From contig JALEGI010000005.1 in NCBI GenBank assembly GCA_022763045.1, forward strand, positions 1-54,405: a stretch of 54,405 bases of DNA. Reading direction: 5' to 3'. Source of the stretch: Simkaniaceae bacterium (GTDB lineage Bacteria; Chlamydiota; Chlamydiia; Chlamydiales; JACRBE01). Position 1 is the stretch's first letter. The number at the start of each line of letters is the position of its first letter. A program made the translations under genes and the position numbers. Positions 49,819 through 54,405 of this stretch are shown here, piece by piece. The notes beneath the pieces were generated by a model. That model saw only the letters and a program-made list of their open reading frames with translations, was not told the DNA's origin and made no database searches.

Positions 49819-50154
49819 TCATGCCATAGCTCCGAGTTTTCGTCCTCCAATGAGATGAAAATGGAGGTGAAAAATCGTCTGACCAGAATCTTCTCCCGAA
49901 TTTGTCAGGAGGCGATAGCAATCTTCAATCTCCAATTCCTTAGCCATCTTTTGCGCAACTTCTCCAATTTCAGCTAAAATAGAGAGATCCTCTTTTGGAA
50001 TGTATTGGATACTTTTGTAGCACTTTTTCGGAATAATTAATAGGTGGACAGGAGCTTGTGGATTGATGTCTTTGATCACGATCACGCGCTCGTTTTCAAA
50101 GAGCTTTTCAGCTGGAAGCTCGCCCTGGATAATTTTTTCGAAGATTGTAGACAT
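49819..50154 (-). CDS. HIT-family nucleotide-binding protein (HINT type)
   Basis: 111 residues from ATG 50154 (MSTIFEKIIQGELPAEKLFE). A frame upstream to 50175 adds MSCILFV from a non-ATG codon. The catalytic histidine triad is HLHFHLIGG near the C-terminus, with the central histidine as nucleophile. IKDINPQAPVHLLIIPK is the other conserved block. HINT proteins hydrolyse AMP-lysine and related phosphoramidates. No ribosome-binding site is visible; a TATACT box lies seven bases before the ATG. 17 bases downstream of the MYG1 gene stop. Confidence 0.95.
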   Translation of the reverse strand: MSTIFEKIIQGELPAEKLFENERVIVIKDINPQAPVHLLIIPKKCYKSIQYIPKEDLSILAEIGEVAQKMAKELEIEDCYRLLTNSGEDSGQTIFHLHFHLIGGRKLGAMA

Positions 50155-50171
50155 GACAAAGAGTATACAAC

Positions 50172-51062
50172 TCAAAGAGATTTCAAGGCAATTTCTAATG
50201 CCCGCTCTGCATCCTCAAGGGTTTCCCAAACAGAGATAAAGCGCCCTTTGTGACAAAAAACGGCGCCGTCAATTTCACTTACCTGCTTGAGCTCATCGCC
50301 AATGAGACCCGCCCACTTTTCGGGCAGTGGCCTGCGCACGTTCATCCTCTCATCAAGCGAGGGCGGGATGCCGCGCAACTTCCACTTACCATGACCCGGC
50401 ATGATGATAAATAGTGCTGGATGCTCCTCCCCACCATTTTCAAAAAAGGCATCCATCCAAGGCATTGGCTCCTCAAAGTGCATACAAAGCCCCTTGTCTA
50501 CCATTTTCTCTTTCACAACCTGGGAACACTTTTGTACATGTTCGAAGCGATGGATCGAGCGCTCAAGATGGTCACGAGCAAATGAAACAGCCTTGAAAAA
50601 GGCCTCATCAAGTTCATGTTCTTGCGCCGAGTAAGATGCCGGCATGAAATTCGAGATCACGAGCGAAAATGAGCAGTGGCCAGTAATCGGCTGAAAAAGA
50701 CCATTATCAATGGCATCAATACCATCAAAAAGCGTCTCTTTTAGATACTTAAAGAGCTTAGCGGAGACCATCCCCTCTTGATGCAAATACTCCAAGACCA
50801 TCCCAGCGCTGCTGAGATTGCCTTTATAATCTGATTGATGGTGATCGAATCGTTTCGTGGTCGGATCGTAAAGACCTCCAACATCACACACAAATTCGCA
50901 CTCTCTCAAACGCTTCAAATCGCGCGAGCGTACAATATTTTTCAGATCGATCAAATCGTATACGAGAAGTAGCGCAGTTGCGGTGACTTCATCGGCATGA
51001 AATCCCCCATCATGGGTTCCTAAACTGCGCTCTAAAACAATGTTACTCTTACTTGCTTTCAT
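50172..51062 (-). CDS. MYG1-family protein (UPF0160, metal-dependent hydrolase fold)
   Basis: 296 residues. THDGGFHADEVTATALL (residues 16-32) and RFDHHQSDYKG (about 71-81) are the two metal-binding blocks of the DHH-like fold; the final FCHKGRFISVWET block also fits the family. The eukaryotic homologue MYG1 is a 3'-5' RNA exonuclease; the bacterial function is poorly known. It ends 17 bases before the HIT gene. The promoter region upstream holds an inverted repeat (51077-51111). HEAT, HIT and MYG1 gene order resembles what I recall from Chlamydia. Confidence 0.92.
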   Translation of the reverse strand: MKASKSNIVLERSLGTHDGGFHADEVTATALLLVYDLIDLKNIVRSRDLKRLRECEFVCDVGGLYDPTTKRFDHHQSDYKGNLSSAGMVLEYLHQEGMVSAKLFKYLKETLFDGIDAIDNGLFQPITGHCSFSLVISNFMPASYSAQEHELDEAFFKAVSFARDHLERSIHRFEHVQKCSQVVKEKMVDKGLCMHFEEPMPWMDAFFENGGEEHPALFIIMPGHGKWKLRGIPPSLDERMNVRRPLPEKWAGLIGDELKQVSEIDGAVFCHKGRFISVWETLEDAERALEIALKSL

Positions 51063-51076
51063 TAATTTAACCTCAA

Positions 51077-51111
51077 TTGTGAGGAACTGTTCAATGTATC
51101 ATATCTCACAA
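51077..51111. promoter_or_regulatory. Inverted repeat TTGTGAG...CTCACAA upstream of the MYG1 gene
   Basis: A perfect seven-base inverted repeat with a 21-base spacer (51077-51083 and 51105-51111), 15 bases upstream of the MYG1 ATG. The half-site core TTGTGA recurs at 51136 and 51296 in the same intergenic region. Possible operator for a dimeric regulator. Confidence 0.5.
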
Positions 51112-51244
51112 CTAAAATCAAAAGAAAAGGACAAATTGTGAACATTTTACTTGTCGCATTAAAGATCGCATTAATATCTGAGCGTTTGATGCAAAAATGA
51201 CTTTTTCAACATATTTATATTCAGTTGCTTGCAAAATGTCTTCT

Positions 51245-51299
51245 CACCTAAAGTAGGTGTGTGTACAACTTAAGTTTTCGACAAGTTTGAACAACTTGT
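51245..51299. promoter_or_regulatory. Three adjacent dyads upstream of the LOG-domain gene
   Basis: CACCTA-AAG-TAGGTG (51245-51259), AACTTAAGTT (51267-51276, perfect palindrome) and ACAAGTT-TGAAC-AACTTGT (51281-51299). The last two share the AACTT/AAGTT half-site, 14 bases apart, and the third overlaps the proposed -35. This looks like an operator array. The rest of the 283-base gap holds no reading frame. Confidence 0.55.
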
Positions 51300-51322
51300 G
51301 ATCATTTTTTCCACAATATAAT
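51296..51322 (+). promoter_or_regulatory. Promoter for the LOG-domain gene
   Basis: TTGTGA (51296-51301) and a perfect TATAAT (51317-51322) with a short 15-base spacer. The ATG follows at 51346, leaving a leader of about 17 bases with no strong ribosome-binding site. The weak -35 overlaps a dyad, suggesting regulated use. Confidence 0.6.
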
Positions 51323-51345
51323 TACGACTATGCTAATAGAAAAGT

Positions 51346-53472
51346 ATGCCGAAAAATTTAACTTCAAGACAGTTTGATCTTGTCACTCCAGATGGCTATA
51401 TTCACGATTTAGAAAAGATCGATAATAAAAGAATAAGCGTCACAGTGGTGATTGAAAACATCGAACCCTTCTTTGTAGGCTATCAAATTGACGTCTCTGA
51501 TATCTTTTTCAATCTCAAAAGTCTTCTCGCTCAACTTGGCCTCCACTCCTACACAAAAGAGATTGAGCTGTCTCAAGAGATCCACAAAGCGCGGGTAAAA
51601 CTTGAGATCATAGCTATTGATCCGACAAGTGAAATTGTCCTGAAAAATCTCTCAGTTGGAACATATATCGGCAAGCTTTTTGCCTGTAGCAAAGAGCGGC
51701 GTGTACGCAACCCCGACTACCTCACACGCATGTTTGGCCGCTCTGACAGGCGTGGACGCCCCCTTCTCTGTTTTGGAGGACCGCCAGGGTCAGAGCATCT
51801 CAGACTCGAGCAAATTGATGGTCGCATCATCGCCTACCTTCCCGTTCGCAAGGGGCGCTTCACCTACGCAGATGAAATCGGCTCGGCGATCCCAACTCTA
51901 GTTAAAGGACTCAAGTACCCTGAACTAAAGCTGAGACAGCTCCTTCGTCTGCATCAAAATTTTGTCGAAGAGGCCCCACGCTCATTAAATGAAAATGAGC
52001 TTCTACTTCTTGCAACTGAACCCCTCCACGTCAGAACCTGCTTTGCAAAAGTCGTCGATGAACTCTTACCTGAAGGAGTCTTTCACACCTCTGCATCAGT
52101 TTTACAACCAGACACCTACGAATCGGGAGACATCTATGAGCTCTTTGGATCAACTGATGTGCAAATCGACGCTATCCCGCTAGAATTTTACACCCTATCT
52201 CCCTATCAAGAGCACGTCTTTTTCTCCGATCGTGATCAACTTCAACAGTGTTTAGAAGATCACGAATGTCTCTTTGAAGCCCTTGACACAGCGCCCGATC
52301 CAGAAGATCACAAAAGTGCCGTTTTTGTCGTTAAAGGAGATCAACTCCTCAACCTACAACCCTCCGATTGGGTCATATCTGACTCTCCCCAGTATGAGCT
52401 GCCCGCAGATCTCTACTCGGGAAGGCGTACCATGCTTCTCGACCGCTACATCGAAAGTCAGCCCTCGTACCCCTTCCTCAAAGCCATCGAAGAGGGCGTC
52501 ATCACCTCTCAAGGAATTTTGCTCACCCGCTACTTTCCCTCTCCAAGACTCAAGCGCCTTTTGCTTAGCCAAAATGTCCAAAACAACCTCAAAGGCATCT
52601 ACTTCCGCAAACCCTCACGGGCCCACGGAGACTTCTTCTCGCATGAAGATCGCTCCTTTTTAAGCGATTTAGCAAAGCAATCGATTCCAATCTACTGGGT
52701 CGATGAATCCTCTCACCTCCTTTTAAAATACGTACTCAAACCTAACAAAGATTCTGGAATGTTTGTTCCTGTTGAGCACGTGCAAACTTTTATCGATGCG
52801 ACAATGATTGGTGTTTATGGATCGAATCTTCTCGAGGGAAGCTTCATCGACGAGCTGACTAGACTCTTAGAGGGGCTTAAAGAGATGCGAAAAGACTTTG
52901 ATCACGAGCTACTCGCTCCAGACACCCCCCTTGCACTTGTTACGGGCGGCGGGCCGGGAGCAATGGCCGTCGGAAACAAAGTGGCGACTAATCTCAATAT
53001 TCTCTCTTGCGCAAACGTCGTCGACTTTTCTCGCTCTGATGAAGGCTCAATCAATGAGCAAAACCAAAACCCCTACATCCAAGCAAAGATGACCTACTCA
53101 CTCGACCGCCTTGTCGAGCGCCAAGCCGAGTTCAACCTAGACCTGCCCATCTTCTTAACGGGCGGTATTGGTACCGATTTTGAGTTTGCCCTCGAAGAAG
53201 TGCGTCGCAAGGTGGGAATCAACCAAGCCTCTCCCGTTTTGCTATTTGGAACAAAAGAGTATTGGCAAGATAAGATCACAACACGCTTCAAATGCAACCT
53301 CGCCTCTGGAACCATCAAAGGCTCTGAGTGGGTTTCGAACTGCTTTTACGTGGTGAGAAATGCCGATGAAGGGCTGCGCGTCTACAAGCAATACTTTGCC
53401 GGGCAATTGCGCATTGGACCAACGGGCCCCATTTCAGAAGATGGCTTTATTAGCTTTCCAAGTGATGTTTAA
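51346..53472 (+). CDS. Large protein with C-terminal LOG (Rossmann nucleotide-binding) domain
   Basis: 708 residues. The C-terminal third (about 500-680) has GGGPGAMAVGNKVA (about 533-546) and LTGGIGTDFEFALEE (about 604-618). These are the two signatures of the LOG/lysine-decarboxylase-like family (GGGxxGxM and PGGxGTxxE; here Thr for the first Pro). Family members in plants and bacteria are nucleoside 5'-monophosphate phosphoribohydrolases, which cleave AMP-like nucleotides. The N-terminal 450 residues are not recognised: mixed alpha/beta, no signal peptide or membrane segment. From memory a protein of this size follows MYG1 in Chlamydia. Whether it is enzymatically active is unknown. Convergent overlap of 23 bases with the MFS gene. 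Confidence 0.8.
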   Translation: MPKNLTSRQFDLVTPDGYIHDLEKIDNKRISVTVVIENIEPFFVGYQIDVSDIFFNLKSLLAQLGLHSYTKEIELSQEIHKARVKLEIIAIDPTSEIVLKNLSVGTYIGKLFACSKERRVRNPDYLTRMFGRSDRRGRPLLCFGGPPGSEHLRLEQIDGRIIAYLPVRKGRFTYADEIGSAIPTLVKGLKYPELKLRQLLRLHQNFVEEAPRSLNENELLLLATEPLHVRTCFAKVVDELLPEGVFHTSASVLQPDTYESGDIYELFGSTDVQIDAIPLEFYTLSPYQEHVFFSDRDQLQQCLEDHECLFEALDTAPDPEDHKSAVFVVKGDQLLNLQPSDWVISDSPQYELPADLYSGRRTMLLDRYIESQPSYPFLKAIEEGVITSQGILLTRYFPSPRLKRLLLSQNVQNNLKGIYFRKPSRAHGDFFSHEDRSFLSDLAKQSIPIYWVDESSHLLLKYVLKPNKDSGMFVPVEHVQTFIDATMIGVYGSNLLEGSFIDELTRLLEGLKEMRKDFDHELLAPDTPLALVTGGGPGAMAVGNKVATNLNILSCANVVDFSRSDEGSINEQNQNPYIQAKMTYSLDRLVERQAEFNLDLPIFLTGGIGTDFEFALEEVRRKVGINQASPVLLFGTKEYWQDKITTRFKCNLASGTIKGSEWVSNCFYVVRNADEGLRVYKQYFAGQLRIGPTGPISEDGFISFPSDV

Positions 53473-54405
53473 AAGCGCCCATGAAAATGGCGCCGACAAT
53501 GAGAGCCACTCCACCAAACGCAAGTAAAACATGAGGACCGATAACTGGAACTAGGTTCATAAGCGCTCCAGAAATCACCCAAGAAATCGAGATAATCGCC
53601 GCGAAAATCCCCATCACCCACCCCTGAGAGCTCTCATCAGCAGAGTTGGAAAAAATCGTCATCATTGCACTGTAGGCAATAATGTCTGCAGCAGCTGCAA
53701 CAAAGGCTAAAATCCAGACAGCAATGTCCGATGGAATAAAAGCAGTTAACAAAAGCCCGATTGCTAAGACAACAAAAGAGTAGATCGCAATTGTCTCAAT
53801 ATTGCATCGCTTATTGAAAATAGGAAATATCAAAAAGAGGGCAACAGCAAACCACACCCCAATTGAAGTCGTGAAAATTCCTAACGCAGCGCTGTTGTAG
53901 TGAAAATCGACACTCAAGATGAAGTTACTCAGCTGAAAGTAGAGCGCCCATGCAATTTGCACCAGCAAAAAAACAAAGGCAAGCAAACGAATGCGCTTGC
54001 TCTCAAATGCTTCAATAAATAGAACAATCGGCCGAAAAAAACTCAACTTGCGCGGTTTTTTTTCGTGATGCGGCTCACGAAGACCAAACAAAACCCAAAA
54101 ATAGGCAACGACTGCTAAAAGAGCTGCGACATAAAAAGGGGTCGAAAGAGAAAAATCAGCAGAAATATTGCGATCAGAAAAGACTCCCCCAACGAGGGGA
54201 CCTATCACAACGCCTAAAGAGATGACAAAACTAATCAGGCTCATGTTGTGAGCTTTAGTCTCAGGAGTGCTCAAGTCAGCAGTTGCAGCCATCGCAATCG
54301 GTTGCCCTCCCGCCATCAAACCTGTGAACGCACGGCCAAACATCAAGGCAGTGATCGATCGCATGGTCACACCAATGCCCATGAAGCCAAAGCCGATGAC
54401 AAGGC
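53450..54405 (-). CDS. MFS drug/metabolite transporter, C-terminal part (cut by window edge)
   Basis: About 318 residues visible; the true start lies beyond the right edge. The open frame continues upstream of the internal ATG at 54382 (LVIGFGFMGIG), so that ATG is not the start. Helices 3-12 of a 12-helix carrier are seen. GRAFTGLMAGGQPIAMAATAD fits helix 4 and following. SFVISLGVVIGPLVGGVFSD is the helix 5 motif C (G-x-x-x-G-P-x-x-G-G) of drug:H+ antiporters. A charged central loop (REPHHEKKPRK) divides the halves. Substrate not deducible. Overlaps the LOG-domain gene tail to tail by 23 bases. Confidence 0.85.
   Translation of the reverse strand, partial: LVIGFGFMGIGVTMRSITALMFGRAFTGLMAGGQPIAMAATADLSTPETKAHNMSLISFVISLGVVIGPLVGGVFSDRNISADFSLSTPFYVAALLAVVAYFWVLFGLREPHHEKKPRKLSFFRPIVLFIEAFESKRIRLLAFVFLLVQIAWALYFQLSNFILSVDFHYNSAALGIFTTSIGVWFAVALFLIFPIFNKRCNIETIAIYSFVVLAIGLLLTAFIPSDIAVWILAFVAAAADIIAYSAMMTIFSNSADESSQGWVMGIFAAIISISWVISGALMNLVPVIGPHVLLAFGGVALIVGAIFMGAFKHHLES

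Noticed and set aside
51306-51314. DnaA-box-like TTTTCCACA near an AT-rich stretch, possible replication origin
   Set aside because: Only one such box is seen, with no cluster and no origin-associated genes; it overlaps a promoter spacer.

Overview
The window reads as chromosome from a member of the Chlamydiota, most likely an amoeba- or protist-associated lineage outside the Chlamydiaceae. Three things point there. The V-type ATPase operon has the chlamydial subunit order E, DUF2764, A, B, D, I, K. The chain infA, tRNA-Thr, tuf, tRNA-Trp, secE, nusG, rplK, rplA, rplJ, rplL, rpoB, rpoC has transaldolase close by, as in Chlamydia. Candidate effector genes (F-box-like and Inc-like) sit between the housekeeping blocks. 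No species can be named from this sequence alone.

Layout. 1-1273: the start of an AGCS-type Na+:amino acid symporter (cut by the window edge), divergent from a class I DAHP synthase. 1283-9171: four tandem, divergent paralogues on the minus strand with F-box-like N-termini and shared C-terminal modules, followed by a small lipoprotein and, on the plus strand, a fifth F-box-like/ankyrin-like protein coupled to a Nudix hydrolase. 10977-15058: fumarase C, a small hydrophobic protein and a 677-residue unknown with a basic/proline-rich linker. 15081-22500: the V-ATPase operon. 22608-24718: an unusual protein with mitochondrial-carrier-like motifs and several small exported proteins. 24715-27762: transaldolase, a LysE-type exporter and a POT-family transporter with a degraded proton-coupling motif. 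27842-30430: two related unknown proteins placed between the tal region and rpoC. 30458-43192: the transcription/translation block, with two tRNAs and three internal hairpin terminators. 43416-45775: two Inc-like proteins flanking sufE. 45762-51062: tyrosine/tryptophan permease, M24 peptidase, HEAT-repeat protein, HIT protein and MYG1 protein. 51346-54405: a LOG-domain protein behind a dyad-rich promoter region, then a truncated MFS transporter.

How it fits together. The housekeeping genes serve energy coupling (V-ATPase, probably Na+-specific from its c-ring residues), central carbon flow (tal, fumC, aroG), Fe-S assembly (sufE), nutrient uptake (AGCS, POT, TyrP) and gene expression. The accessory genes look directed at a eukaryotic host: F-box-like proteins would engage ubiquitin ligase, Inc-like proteins the inclusion membrane, and the carrier-like protein perhaps a host or bacterial membrane. 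These host-directed roles are inferences from architecture; nothing here proves secretion. The most novel material is the four-gene F-box-like family, the carrier-like protein and the 27842-30430 pair.
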